Assembly: GCA_961205875.1 (NCBI GenBank)
Contig: OY540819.1
Span: forward strand, 4,776,501-4,840,500
Reading direction: 5' to 3'
Length of the DNA stretch: 64,000 nt
From: Sialis fuliginosa
Lineage: Eukaryota > Arthropoda > Insecta > Megaloptera > Sialidae
Below the pieces are notes generated by a model. That model did not search any database. It had not been told where the DNA came from and saw only the letters and a list, made by a program, of their open reading frames with translations. How positions within the stretch are numbered: the first letter of the stretch is position 1; each line of letters starts with the position of its first letter. A program made the position numbers and the translations under genes. Of the stretch, positions 25,593-37,458 are shown in pieces.

Positions 25593-26208
25593 GGCCCTTC
25601 GCACACGGAGCAACCGTTTAGCAACGAGAATTGCAAACCAGTTGCGTAAGCAACGGTTTGGTGACTTTGCACGTGTAACGTAATGGCCCTCCGCACACGG
25701 TGAGACCGAAACAAAATTGATTTGCAATCAGTTTCCAACTGATTTCGTGCAACTGTACTTGCAGGTCGAATTTCGGTTTCAGTTGCGTGGTTGCATGGTA
25801 TTTTAGCTTTATGATTATAATAATATTATTATTTACTTAATTAAAATTATTAGTTAATTATCATTATTCCTATTAATAATTACCTACTTAGTTAGTTCAT
25901 TCAGAATAAATGATCAGTTAATAAACATTAAATTCGTCGAGGAGGTGGAAAAAAATGAAGGTCTATACATATACTATGTCCTGGGTATTCAAGAATGCTT
26001 GTCATGTTGCCAAACGTCAACAAAACTTAAAAACTTAAAAAAATCGCGTTTTTTCTTCACGGAAATTCCCATAAAACTGATCAAGGTTCAGTCACGCTCG
26101 TGTGCGGAGCGAGGACTTAAATCAATGGTAAACCAGTTGTAAAATAGTCGCTTCCGCAACTGGTTTGCGATTCTCATTGCAAAACAGTCGCACCGTGTGC
26201 GGAGGGCC
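25593..26208. mobile_element. PIF/Harbinger-type miniature element, copy 2
   Basis: Inverted ends GGCCCTTCGCACACGGAGCA and CACCGTGTGCGGAGGGCC are flanked by TAA on both sides (25590-25592, 26209-26211). It aligns with copy 1 at 18.6 kb throughout, including TTGGTGACTTTGCACGTGTA and an internal terminal-repeat copy at 25685. Copy 2 is 616 bp and has slightly better preserved ends. No coding; frames inside it are incidental. Confidence 0.87.
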
Positions 26209-26344
26209 TAAGTAATACATGCATGGATATTGTATATATTTGAATTCCTAACTTTTGAATATATAAATAACTAAAAAAAACTGTTCTTTTTCAAACCTTG
26301 TGTTTCAGCCAATTTGACATAAAAACTGACTATTTTCGATCCTT

Positions 26345-26508
26345 TTGTACAGGTAGAAAAGTTGACTTACGCCAAAATAATATACTTGGATTAAGAATAT
26401 ATTCTTATAAGTATTAAGAAAATATCGTTTTGGTTATAGTATATAAAACAAGATTTTCTTGGCCCAACTCACTTTTCCACTTGTGTACCTTGGGAACCTT
26501 TGGTTAAC
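26345..26508. repeat. Short imperfect inverted repeat
   Basis: GTACAGGTAGAAAAGTTGAC at 26348 is matched in inverted orientation by AACTCACTTTTCCACTTGTG near 26486-26505. It may be a small decayed transposon; no target duplication is clear. Confidence 0.4.
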
Positions 26509-26834
26509 AAGTTACGAACTACTTCATTCTTCTGTTTCAGTCGATTTTACCGTGGTTTTGTATGAGGTAATTTCTTGATAAATTGAAAAGTATATTAAAT
26601 AATAAATATCTTATATTTAAAATCATCGATCTTATTGACTGTTTTGGCCTTTAAATGTTCATAATCCAGTTAAAACGAATAACAAAAACACCCTTATCAT
26701 TTCCCCCAATCATCACAGACACTTAAACGTATTTAATAAAAAATGAATCAATATAATATTACAAAAGAAACGAGTTTCCCACCCTTTTTCATATAACTAC
26801 GGTATCGTTGATCTAATACATTCATGACACTAAC

Positions 26835-26972
26835 CTGAAATAATCATATCGCCCCGTTCCGTCGTCCAGTAGTTGATTGATGTGGGGTAGGCTTCCGTAT
26901 GGCACTCAAGGGCCACGTCTTGTCCGATGTAAGCGCCCTCCAGCTGATTTGGTATGGAAAGCATCGGTGGGA
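26835..26972 (-). CDS. DIP-family gene, exon for first half of Ig3
   Basis: A 138-nt exon, acceptor TTTCCAG and donor GTTAGT. It encodes (F)PPMLSIPNQLEGAYIGQDV, ALECHTEAYPTSINYW and TTERGDMIIS. ALECHTE holds the first Ig3 cysteine and INYW the core tryptophan; PNQL and EAYP are strongly conserved among DIP third Ig domains. It begins and ends in phase 1. The donor GTTAGT departs from the commoner GTAAGT but keeps frame into the next exon. An 11.1-kb intron follows. A plus-strand reading frame over this exon is only its antisense shadow. Confidence 0.95.
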
Positions 26973-28461
26973 CTGGAAATTACAAAGGATAATTCTCTTT
27001 TTACTGTTTACGTTTTGCATAATGTCTTCAGTATCACGGTATAGTGAAAGTTGGTTAGTTGGTGAGGTTACTTTTACTTAACGGTATTGATTTTTGTTTT
27101 AGTTTTGTTTGTTTTGGTGGGTAGGTAGTGTTTTGTTTTCTGTATTGCTTATGTACTTTATTGCAGTGTTTCTCAACATATGGTTCTGTTGTTTTAAAAT
27201 ATATGTAGGTATTCTGCGGAAAAATGTTTTTGATAAATAATAATAAATTTCGACAATTAAAATAAATATTTTACGTTGAAAACATTTCTTTCTTACTGTA
27301 TATAATTAGTAAACGTACCTACTTTAATTAGATACAAAGCTATCGCTAATTAATTATTAATTAATTTTGGATTATATATAAATCGTATTGATTTGGGTAC
27401 TAATCCGACTAACGGGATATTCAAGGCTCATTGTTCTGAATATATACATTATACATGTGACGCAAATTTAACACTTTTTATAATAGTACAACTTAATTAC
27501 TTATTTTACTTTACTTTTCGCCATAATTTCTGTGTGATGGCGTGTTTCTAATATAAGTTTAAAAATGTTTTAAAGTTTTCAAGTTGAAAGTTACTCCCAA
27601 AAATGTTATTTGACATTTATGTGTGGTACTTAATTTCGTATATATAAATATATATTAAAAATTCATTTTACAAATTGAAATCTACACATTTTAAAGCTAT
27701 CACAAATTAAAAAGTCAGTCATGTTTTGACGACTTGTAGGATCATAAACCAAATACAAAAAATATAAATATTTTTGTTAAACTTTGTCAATGCGAATTTT
27801 GTCGAAAAAATGCCATATCTTTCATTTATTATCAACATTAATTACCGCTTTCAAATGACAAAACGGGAAAAATATTTTGGAATTTGAATAAATTTTCAAT
27901 CCATACAAATTATTAGAAATCCGAGATTTCAATCATTATATATAAATATTTTTACCATAATAATAATAACAAAATTATTTTTACAAAAATCTTAATCTCC
28001 TAATTTATCTGATGAGTGTATAATAACTTAAATCTCACACAATAAATTCATTTTTATAACAGCAATAGCAAAAGCACCCCTTCCAACAAAACAGCTACAA
28101 AGTCGTCTTTAAGATACCGTGTATCTGAACCAATAAATTCAAACGTTCTTCAATGGATATAGTGCACACATAACACTGCTATATTGTCTTTGACAATTCT
28201 ATTAAATTGTGTCGATAAAATTTTGTAGTAACCATTCTCCACTCACACACTATAGTGTATTATATGCATTCATTATATCAATTCTCCTTTTATATATAAC
28301 TATCTTTGTTTCACATGAACCCTAATCGCACTGTTTTAAGAAAGGCTCACATGCGAAATGGCAATAAACAGATAGTTTCTGATTATATAGAAGTGTACTT
28401 ATGTGTTTGGTGTGCTTTAACCAATTGGTTATTATTATAATTTAATAGAGAGGTTTTGTAC

Positions 28462-29475
28462 CAGTGGCGGCGCGTGGGCGATTTGATTAACATCGCAAAT
28501 TATTATTAAAACGGTTTGTAATTTATTGAATGGAAAATGAAAAGAGTTTATGAAGATATTTTTAGCTCAAGTTCATTGCGTGTGGAGTATTATCTATAAG
28601 CTTTTTTATGTGATTAGTGAAATATTTTCAAAAATTATATTGGATCATATTATACAGATAAAGAATTAGGTAGGTACATATGTAAATTAAAGATTGGCCA
28701 AAATAATTTTTTTTCGCACCAACCTACTGGGCAGTGACTATAAACTTTAAATATTAGTGAATTACTGTTTTTGATTTTAGTTTGGTTTTCAATATTATAC
28801 AGTGTCATATGACGAAATTGAATAAAATCCTTCTATAACTTCTTGTATGGCTTAATTATGCCTAGTCTACCACCTTTTTTCTTTGTTAAAAGTTTTGTAA
28901 TTGCGGATTTCCCTCTCTAATTTTTCCGGAACACGTGCATTTGGTGTTGTATAAAAAAATTATAGATAAAGTATTTTTTTCAAACTGTAATAAAAAAAAA
29001 AAACGTGCGAGAAAAATTTTTCTGACAAAATTTTTGAAAATTTGGGGTGTCTACTATTTTAAACTTGTCAAAATATCGACTTCTGAAAATTTATTGATAA
29101 TTAGCTGATTTTTTCAGGATAATGTTTATTGAAAATATCTAAAACCCAATAATTACTGTCGGACAAACTATATTTTCCGATTTCCAGTCCGACGCGTGGA
29201 ATGTTCTGGAAAAATCAGAAAAGGAAATCCGTGATTACAAAAATTTTCGCAGAAAAAAAAGTTGTTAGACTAGGCATATTTAGCCACACAAGAAGTTATA
29301 GAAGAATACTATTTAATTGCGTCGTCTGTCGGCGGGCCCCCAGACTATAGCGCGAGCATTAATCGATTTCAAACTAAACGAGGATAAAGCAGGGAAACCC
29401 TTTTTATTTTACAATATTTCACTTCTCAATATAAATTATTTTTATCTCTAAAATTGTCATTATGTATCGCCACTG
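28462..29475. mobile_element. CAGTGGCG-ended element, probably hAT-type
   Basis: CCAGTGGCGG at 28461 and CGCCACTGG ending at 29476 are inverted copies, and TACCAGTGGCG is mirrored exactly. Similar CAGTGGCG ends with good 8-bp duplications occur at 38.6 and 59.4 kb. Here no convincing duplication is seen, so the class is inferred from the ends only. Confidence 0.45.
28806..29325. repeat. Fold-back repeat inside the CAGTGGCG-ended element
   Basis: TTCTATAACTTCTTGTATGG (28831) is matched in inverted orientation at 29278-29303, and the similarity runs on through ATGCCTAGTCTA and GGATTTCC for about 120 bases on each arm. No coding. Confidence 0.7.
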
Positions 29476-30825
29476 GTAGAGTAGATAGTAGATTAAATGA
29501 AATAATAGCGTTGAAGTGGTGTAGGGGTTATTTATTTTAACCACTGTAATTACATTGTTTTTTAAACAATTTACTATAGTCTGTGAAGTAATGTAAAGTG
29601 CCAATTATGTTTTGTAACCTTTTTCTATATTTACGTTCTGCTGATTTTTTGTATCTACATAATATGGTAATATTATTTACTTTCAGTATTTCAGTTAAAA
29701 TAATGTGTGTTTTGTTATTATTATTAAAGTCACTATTGACCTCATAATATGCAAATTACTATATGTATACTGGTTAACAAAAAAAAACTTTTTCTATACA
29801 GGAGACTTGAACACTCGATTTTGAAGATCTTTGGCGCACTGAAATTGAATCCGTTACTCAAATTGTTCGTCAGGTTTTTGATATATTTTAACCTATGGTT
29901 ACCAAAAAGCAGGTCATTTTTCATACTTTTTTTCATAATAGAAAATACTATACTCTGAAACGGATTTATACAAAATACAATAATTTGAACTATATAATAT
30001 ACTAATATATCTCAGCGAAAGAAAACCATACAGTAAAAAATATTAATTCATTTACATAAACCATAATATACCTAAAAATTATTGATATACTGAAATGTGT
30101 ACACTCCTGCTTTGGAATAAGTTTTCGTGTATTTTAGAGCAAAATAAATTACATATTGCTGCAATAAAATTTTCAATTTAACAAAAACTTTACACAATAA
30201 AAATGATCATCTGTTTTTCAAATCTTATCCATTTTATAAACTCGAGCAAATTGCAAAAACTAACTTATTGACAGCACGAGACAAAACAAAATTAGCAGAA
30301 CAACGTACATAGGGCAATATGTACAAAGCAAAAAACAAGAAAACAATTTACTCGATTGTAGAGAATACATTTCCAGAGTCGTGTGAGCCGAGTGTGTAAT
30401 ATTTGTAACGTTACAAGATTAAGTCAGTTGCAGTACAGCGACGACCAACCGGTACCTGTCCAACTTCTTTTACACTCTCTGAGATTTGTCTTCTGAGAAT
30501 TTATTTTTCTTTAAAATAAAATCAACACATATTCTCCTACTTATTTTATATAATAAATTATCAAGTCGGAACAAACGAACAGACAAACTAAATATTTGAA
30601 GCCTGTGTAACATTTATCAATTTTTTTTGTATTGCAAAAGAAAATTATCGTAAATGCGTATTCCTTATGTTACCTATTATAACAAAATATATCCTATAAC
30701 CTGGCCAGAGAACATATCTATGAATTAAAAAAAAAACACGTAAATCGAATAAATGGTTCTCGAGTTATAAGCGCACTAACGGACATACAGACAGACAAAG
30801 AGACGTTGAGCTTTATATTATTATA

Positions 30826-31516
30826 CAGGCTGATTTACAACTAGTGTAAAAAAAATTTACGCTAGATCGAGGATGTAATTTGTGTCCGGAAATTCTTCGT
30901 GAGGGAGCTATAATATTTTGCCCATAATTAGTATTTATTTAATATCAATATTAAATTTGACACAGGGTTTGGTATTAATAAGTGTTATCGAAAAGTTTAT
31001 ATAAATATACGTCCAAAACTGAATTTTAAACAACAAACAGCCATTTATAGTTTCGTTTTTTAATCATGTAATACAACTGGCTATAACTCTATGATGATAA
31101 GTATTAGGAGGTATATTTATATTAACTTTTTAACTTATTTGTAATTATGGAAGAAGAATATAAACTTATTTATTGTAATTTATATTTTTGTGTATTTTGT
31201 ATCATTCTACAAGAACCCAAAACTTCAAGAACAAAAAAATACTTGATAAAAATCGACAGGCCCACCAGCCCCATACACCCATGTCTAAATTATTATTATT
31301 TGATACTGGAAATCGATAACACTTATTAATACCAAACTCTATATCAAATTTCATAACTGTAGCACAATGAGTTCTCTAGATATTAAATAAATACTAATTT
31401 TGAGTAAAAGGCTGTAGCTCCCTCACGAAGAATTTCAGCACATAGGTTCACATAAGGTTTTTTGCTTAAAATTACATCTTCGTTAAATTTTTTTACACTA
31501 GTTGTAATTCATCCTG
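30826..31516. mobile_element. TA-flanked fold-back element, copy related to 38.4 kb
   Basis: Inverted ends CAGGCTGATTTACAACTAGT and ACTAGTTGTAATTCATCCTG lie between TA dinucleotides (30824-30825, 31517-31518). Inner blocks TTCTTCGTGAGGGAGCT and GTATTAATAAGTGTTATCG recur inverted in the other arm and again in the 38.4-40.7 kb element. Because it lacks the insert found there, it serves as a paralogous empty site. Length 691 bp. Confidence 0.78.
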
Positions 31517-31524
31517 TATATTAA

Positions 31525-32120
31525 CACTAGAAAGATGGGAAAATCTACCTATCTACAAAGACGGCGACCGGTCAAATGACTACAAATTTAGTAAATATCT
31601 TTTTTTATGAGTGGCGAAAAAAATTTAATAAGTAAAGAAATAAAACAAGATCTAATGTATGATTAATTTTAATATTCACACACAATTTTTACATTTCATC
31701 TTCGGGTATATTTTGCAAAATAGAAAGTATTTCGTTATCTCGAAGCCCTCGAGACATTTTTTCACAAATTACTCACAAAATATCGATCCACAATTACAGG
31801 CGGTCAAAACTATACTGACCACTCCTTTGACTGATAAAATAAAAGCAATTCATATACGTATTTATTGTTGTACCCTCTCAACAACAATTAAAAACATTTA
31901 TCAGATCATAACCGTCAAAAGACCGCCGCCGTCTTTGTCAGTATATCAATATTTTAAACAATAAAGAAAAGACATGTGAATTATTTTGATACATAGTATC
32001 ATTTAACTACTAGTATTAATAAAAGTCACAAAGTCTCAGTACGGTAAGTCAAATAGTTTTTGAATTATTCAATATTGAAATTGAAATTACCGTCAAATGA
32101 CTGCTCCCGTCTTTCTAGTG
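31525..32120. mobile_element. TTAA-flanked piggyBac-like non-autonomous element
   Basis: TTAA at 31521-31524 and 32121-32124 flank inverted ends CACTAGAAAGATGGGA and CCCGTCTTTCTAGTG, close to the CCCTAGAAAGATA end known for piggyBac. GTCAAATGAC motifs recur near both ends. The 101-codon frame inside (31659-31964) shows no transposase features. It abuts the fold-back element on its left and ends 66 bp from an Ig2 exon. Confidence 0.8.
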
Positions 32121-32186
32121 TTAAAGATTATTTTAATAACAAACACACAATACAATAAAATGTTTGGGGATCACTGTTGTACTCAC

Positions 32187-32315
32187 ATTGCACTCGCAGC
32201 TGTATCCTCTTGCTGATTGACGGAGGGACGCCGTTGGACGCAATGCACAGATAAACGGCCATGTGCAGTCTGCTCACTTTGGTGATGAAAAGCACTTCGC
32301 CGTCAACGACGTTCA
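32187..32315 (-). CDS. DIP-family gene, exon for second half of Ig2
   Basis: A 129-nt exon, acceptor TTTGCAG and donor GTGAGT. It encodes VNVVDGEVLFITKVSRLHMA, VYLCIASNGVPPSISKRIQL and RVQ, plus one base of the next codon. VYLCIAS carries the second Ig2 cysteine. Two GT sites lie close together; the upstream one (GTGAGT) is chosen because it gives the family's RVQF-PPM junction with the next exon, with the split codon TTC. Exon and flanks are squeezed between repeats: a TTAA-flanked element ends 66 bp away on one side (32120) and a large fold-back starts 207 bp away on the other (32522). Confidence 0.94.
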
Positions 32316-32521
32316 CTGCAAATGGAAATAAGGATTATAGTGTGAATTTATTCCGACATGTACTCCGGTTTATTCCAGATTATTAGCTATCGTTATGTCG
32401 GAACGACACCGTTTTTTAACCCTTGTATGATAATGATGCTGTGTACTGAATTTTATACAGACAACTTTAGTGGAATATCGATTATTTGATTTTTTAGTTG
32501 AATGTTTTTTTTTGTATTATA

Positions 32522-33403
32522 CAGGACGAGTCATTTAAAGTGTAACAGTTGATTATCTCAGAACCATCGCATATTTGAAAAAAATGTTTCAATCAAAAAA
32601 TGTTTGGTTGTAAGGGGGTAATCGAATACTAATATTTATTTGCTATTTTAATGTGGCCTTCAAGGATATTTGAAGGTCAACATCATTTTTTTAAATAGGA
32701 AACTAGTTTTTATCTAGTAATCTTATTTTAGGTGAAAAATACGAATCTTTTATTGAAAAATTTTTTTTGAACAACCCAAGCTTTCCAAGGTATCTTAAAT
32801 AATTCGATATTTTGAATTTTCAAGAATTTTTTACTCAGAAACCATAAACTTTAGAAAAAAAGTACAAGATACAAAAATGTTTATTTTGGTCTAATGAAAC
32901 TTGGAGAATTATTCTAGATTTTTTTTAACATTTCGTACTTTTTTTTGTTTTTGCTAAAATAAAATAAATAGAAAAAGTTTTTAAATGTTTTTAAATTTTT
33001 TAAAATAATTCTCCACACTTTATTAGACCAAAATAAATATTTTGTGTATCTTGTACTTTTTTTTCTAAAGTTTATGGTTTCTGAGTAAAAAATTCTTGAA
33101 AATTCAAAATCTCGAATTATTTTGTAAGATACCTTGAAAAGCTTGGGTTGTTCAAAAAAAAGTTTTCAATGAAAGATTCGTATTTTTTTACGTAAAATAA
33201 GATTACTAAATAAAAACTATAGGTTCCTATTTAAAAAAATGATGTTGACCTTCAAATATCCTTGAAGGCCACGTTAAAATAGCAAATAAATATTACTATT
33301 CGATTACCCCCTTACAACCAAACAGTTTTTAGTTGAAACATTTTTTTCAAATATGCGATGGTTCTGAGATAATCAACTGTAACACTTTAAATGCCCCACC
33401 CTG
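32522..33403. mobile_element. TA-flanked long fold-back element
   Basis: Two arms of about 400 bp are near-identical inverted copies over their outer and middle parts. CAGGACGAGTCATTTAAAGT faces ACTTTAAATGCCCCACCCTG, and inner blocks include TTGATTATCTCAGAACCATC and TTGAAGGTCAACATCATTTT. TA flanks both ends (32520-32521, 33404-33405). The terminal CAGGGTG-type sequence is shared with the elements at 30.8 and 38.4 kb. A transcript of either strand would form a long hairpin. Confidence 0.85.
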
Positions 33404-33954
33404 TATAAGTGATTTACAATATTTTGCATTATTTAACATTACTTTAAAATTGTTTTTTGTATAAATAAATGATATAGGCTAAATTGGCCCATGGATCGTA
33501 TGCAGTAGCTCAATCATTTTTACAGCTTATAGAGTCATACATTACATAAATGAAAAATCTTTAAGATGCTCCAATTCCAATGATTTCTATGAAATATTTT
33601 GATCTGATTTAATCTCTAATAGATGGTTAGTAAAATATTTTACGTGAAAAAGTATCTTGTATATTTAAAAAAAATAATAAAACCGATATTACATATTTTG
33701 AGATTTCAGTACTGCTGCTTTACCATAACATTATGTATTAGTAATGGTAAATACTTTCGCTGATCAATAATATTGTTGTTACGCTGACGTAAATGTAATG
33801 GGACAGAATAATTTTATAATCATAAGAAGATACAAAGACTGAGTATTTTGATATTTTTATTAGAAAGTTTTTTATTTAATTTAAGAATGTAATTTTTTAA
33901 TTGTTCTTAATAAAACTATTAAAAACTACTGAATGAAACATCTCCAAAGTGCAA

Positions 33955-34190
33955 TAATCACCGAAGGCGGTCTCGACGGTCTTCGGGCATTAGGTAGTCT
34001 TAAAGATAATGGTGTAAGCTATATTAAAAAAAAAATGGAATCTGTAGGATCGCGCCAAGCTGATATATTAACTATTCAACTTATTTGTTAAATTATTAAT
34101 TTTAATTTTTTAATAATAACCGAAGGCGGTCTCAACTGTCTTCGGGTATTAGATAGTCTTAAAGATAATGGTGTAAGCTATATTTAAAAA
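33955..34190 (+). repeat. Direct duplication of a 70-base unit with CCGAAG/CTTCGG hairpin
   Basis: Units at about 33958-34031 and 34117-34190 share CCGAAGGCGGTCTC, then TTAAAGATAATGGTGTAAGC and TATATT. Each unit has a potential hairpin with CCGAAG pairing to CTTCGG. Copies differ at several codon positions without regard to reading frame. Function unknown. Confidence 0.7.
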
Positions 34191-35275
34191 ATGATCAGCT
34201 ATGGTGACATAAAAAATGTTCGTTTGTCAATATCAAAGCACTTATTTCTTATGAATTCTCCATGTTCAGTTTAAAAATAAAATACGACCGAATGCAAATT
34301 CGTGAGTATAGCACTTAAACGTGAATAAATTCTAAATAGAAGTGTGGATTAGATGCAGTAGAAGAGTACAAAGAACTGCGCGCCGCCTCGCTCAATTAAA
34401 ATGCATGCAATTAATTTATTATTGCGAGTCGAGATCCCAAAGGCCTTTGGAAATAGTGACACGTGACAGTAATTTTCGCTGGGTTAGTCGCTTATAAAGT
34501 AATTAGAAAAATATTTTATTTGCTCCTTTCAGCGCTTGTTTATTTATATATGTTTAAAAAATAGACTCATTCAATTTTGGGTCATATGTATGTATATAAT
34601 TGCACTAAAAATTTGATATTATGCACTTTTTACACTTGAATATGAAATTATTAGAGTAATCTATTGCGGCGAAAGGAGGTTAGTTTTGGTTAGGTTAAAA
34701 TATAGAAAATCACAATAAATACATCAAAAATATCAAAAATCAGTGGAATAATTTAATGTAAATATAATATAATCTCTTTATAACTAAACAGCAAAATATG
34801 TTCTATGTTATCCCATTTCATATTACTCTCTTTGTTATTTCATATTTTTACAATAATTGTACTTGAAACGATATAGTCTGGCTGTAATAATATAAACTAA
34901 TTGTATAATTTATGTTAATAATTACACGTAGAATAATAGGTATAATGTATACACAACATAATCATAATACATATTCTCGTGAGAATAGATATACCTGTTA
35001 GATTATATTATATATACCAACATATATTGTATATGTGCATACGTATTTAAAGATAATTTTTATTCTACCTTAACTATAATATGAGCCGTTTATTTTGAAA
35101 ATGGCCTAACTCCATTTGTGGTAAAAATACACAAATTATTCGTTTAATAATTGGGGTTATTTTAATTGTAAATATAAATTTAACCCTCTTAGAAACACTT
35201 AATCAATGTGGCACATTGATATCTTACACGTATATTTTTAATTTTATTGAAACGCAAACTCTTAATTAATATCTC

Positions 35276-36097
35276 ACAAGGGGAAGCAACAGCACGGTTA
35301 ATGAGAATTTCAATGAGCTTGTGGTATGTCAAACTAGAGCAAAAATAAAAAGACACGTGTCCAACAATTTGATATTATAGGCCTTAATTACAAAGATAAT
35401 TAACTTTGAAAATTTGTGTATTCAATATAACCGTGTATTATGTTCGTGTAATAATGCTGTCGTAAAATCTTGTTTCAATTATTTACACACAAATTAAACC
35501 AAATAAAAATATTTTCATTAACTAGTAAATTACAGAATTTACTTTTTCAGAATTAAAACCCGAAAATAAAAAAATAAAATGATTTCACATGAAAATATTG
35601 ATATATACGCCAGTACATAATTATTAATTTGTTTTAAAGTAAATTTAATTTATTATTGACACAACTCATTAGTTTTTAATTAATAAATTGAAAAGTTTTA
35701 ATAAAAAACAAACTTGAAAGAAACCACAAACATCTATTGTCAATAATAATATATGTTTTATTTATGTCTAATTTATCGATTTTTACGCAAGTGGTAGAGG
35801 TAATGTGTACAAAAAAATAAAAAATAATTGTAAATAAAAATTAAAATCAAAATCTTAAGACCGAGATTCGAACCATCGTTTTCCAGGCGAGACACCAGTG
35901 CGTTGACCGCAGGGCCGTGTTTCGAGCGAACATAATATACGGTTATATTGAATACACAAATTTTCAAAGTTAATTATCTTTGTAATTAAGGCCTATGAGA
36001 TCAAATTGTTGGACACGTGTCTTTTTATTTTTGCTCTAGTTTGACATACCACAAGCTCATTGAAATTCTCATTAACCGTGCTGTTGCTTCCCCTTGT
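35276..36097. mobile_element. Fold-back element with 171-bp arms and ACAAGGGGAAGC ends
   Basis: Arms 35276-35446 and 35927-36097 are nearly identical inverted copies, including AACAGCACGGTTAATGAGAA, GACACGTGTCC and CCTTAATTACAAAG. The 480-bp centre holds a tRNA-like sequence. A decayed relative appears at 51.78-52.01 kb. No clear target duplication was found. Confidence 0.8.
35854..35918 (-). repeat. tRNA-like (pol III type) sequence inside the fold-back element
   Basis: On the minus strand GGTTCGAATCTCGG fits a pol III B box; upstream GCGGTCAACGCACTGGTG could serve as an A-box region at about tRNA spacing. It is not a clean tRNA: acceptor pairing is not evident. Probably SINE-like material carried by, or fused to, the fold-back element. 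Confidence 0.55.
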
Positions 36098-36766
36098 CAG
36101 TTTAAACATAAATGGAGCTAGATCAGTTTCAAAATAAACGAGTCAATATAGTTTTACAGAACATTTTATTAAGACAGATTTGTAATAATAATTTTGTAAT
36201 AAACTGATGGTGTATGTATGTATGTATTGAATCTACATATATAAATATTCAACACTGCAGCTGTGGAGCCAAGTCTCACAGTCTCAACAGAGAATTTTAA
36301 GTAATTTAGTTAGAGGTGATGCTAGACACATGTTATTCTCAGTAGCTGTTTATTTTTATAATTACTTTCATTGTGATATTTATTTTCTGTGTTATTTTTT
36401 GTGTTAATGAAAATATTGCTGCAATAGTCTGTCAAATTATTTATTTATAAATAGTTATTATATTTTATACAATTATAGTTAGATTAAAAGTTGTAAATAT
36501 TTTATGTTATCAGTTGTTTTGTTTTTATTTATATTATTTATTTAAAAATTTAAAACGATTGTATATTTATTATCTAATAATTGTAAGTAAAGTATCTTTA
36601 CTAGCCCCTAATTAATTTTAATTACCTGTGGACCTCACAGATTTGTTGCCACAATCAATATCATAAGAATTGACTATCATAACTGAGGGGTTAAAAATGT
36701 CGAGAAAGCTTTATTGTTATTTATACATGTTTTTATATAGATTCAATTGTACAGGTGTGACTTATA

Positions 36767-37177
36767 CAGTGTGTTATACAAGTTGATTAAGCCATGGGAA
36801 ATTTAACATGGTGACAATTAGAAGTATTGTAGTAACCATTGGTCAAATTTAACGATGTGTCATTGGTGCATTTTGAAATGCCGCCACAAAATTTAATAAA
36901 ATAGTAATTAGTATTTTGTTTTCAAATTTATATCTGCCAAAAAATATTATTTTAACTTTATCTAGGATGCTTACTTTAATTTAATTAATGTATTTTATTC
37001 TTTATAATAGTTGAAAACAAAATACTGTTGATTAATTTAAAATTTATCAGTTAGTTTCGAGGCGGTATTTCAAAATGCACCAATCACATATCGTTAAATT
37101 TGACCAAAGGCTACTACAACAATTCTAATTGTCCCCATGTTAAATTTCCTATGTCTTAATCAACTTGGAATACACTG
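36767..37177. mobile_element. TA-flanked fold-back miniature element
   Basis: CAGTGTGTTATACAAGTTGA at the left faces TCAACTTGGAATACACTG at the right, with TA on both sides (36765-36766, 37178-37179). The arms continue through GGAAATTTAACATGG and CATTTTGAAATGCCGCC-like blocks. Length 411 bp, no coding. Confidence 0.8.
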
Positions 37178-37302
37178 TATATGAAAGAACTATAAAAACT
37201 AGTAAAAAAAATATCTGTTATTCAAGTGTATTTTAATGGGAAATGTTTATCTCATAAATGCACGTAGGTATTTACTGTGTATAATAATATGTATTGCCTT
37301 AC

Positions 37303-37458
37303 CGTTTTCTCCGTTATATCGTATATTTTCTCCGTCCTCTCTCCTCCACATAACATAAGGTTCTGGATAGCCTGTAGCTTTACATGTTAGACTAACATTG
37401 GACGATTCTAAGACAACCATGTCTGTACTCGTTTCTCTGTCAATAATGCTCGGGGGTA
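37303..37458 (-). CDS. DIP-family gene, exon for first half of Ig2
   Basis: A 156-nt exon with acceptor TTTTCAG and donor GTAAGG. It encodes (V)PPSIIDRETSTDMVVLESS, NVSLTCKATGYPEPYVMWRR and EDGENIRYNGEN. VPPSI is the linker entering Ig2, SLTCKA holds the first Ig2 cysteine, VMWRR holds the core tryptophan, and NVS is a likely N-glycosylation site. It starts and ends in phase 1. Reading past the donor gives a short non-homologous tail, which supports the splice call. A TA-flanked fold-back element ends only 125 bp downstream on the gene strand (36767-37177), so the 5.0-kb intron that follows begins almost directly with repeat sequence. Confidence 0.94.

Larger units (their letters stand above)
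15746..26834. other. 11.1-kb intron, repeat-rich
   Basis: This intron splits Ig3 and holds the repeats listed individually between 16.0 and 26.5 kb. Between them the sequence is AT-rich with no recognisable coding. The stretches 22.0-23.0 and 24.6-25.55 kb hold nothing I can name. Confidence 0.5.
26973..32186. other. 5.2-kb intron between Ig2 and Ig3
   Basis: It contains the CAGTGGCG-ended element at 28.46-29.48 kb, the fold-back at 30.8 kb and the TTAA-flanked element at 31.5 kb. The remainder (27.0-28.4 and 29.5-30.8 kb) is AT-rich without recognisable coding. Confidence 0.5.
32316..37302. other. 5.0-kb intron within Ig2
   Basis: It contains fold-back elements at 32.5, 35.3 and 36.8 kb and a short direct duplication at 34 kb. 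The stretch 34.2-35.25 kb is AT-rich and unrecognised. Confidence 0.5.

Noticed and set aside
26899-27081. Plus-strand 60-codon reading frame
   Set aside because: It overlaps the Ig3 exon on the opposite strand and has no family match, so it is an antisense shadow.
31659-31964. 101-codon frame
   Set aside because: It lies inside a TTAA-flanked non-autonomous element and lacks any transposase motif.
33955-34190. Conserved peptide encoded by the duplicated unit
   Set aside because: Both units can be read in frame for about 24 codons, but most differences between them change amino acids, and one copy ends in a stop.
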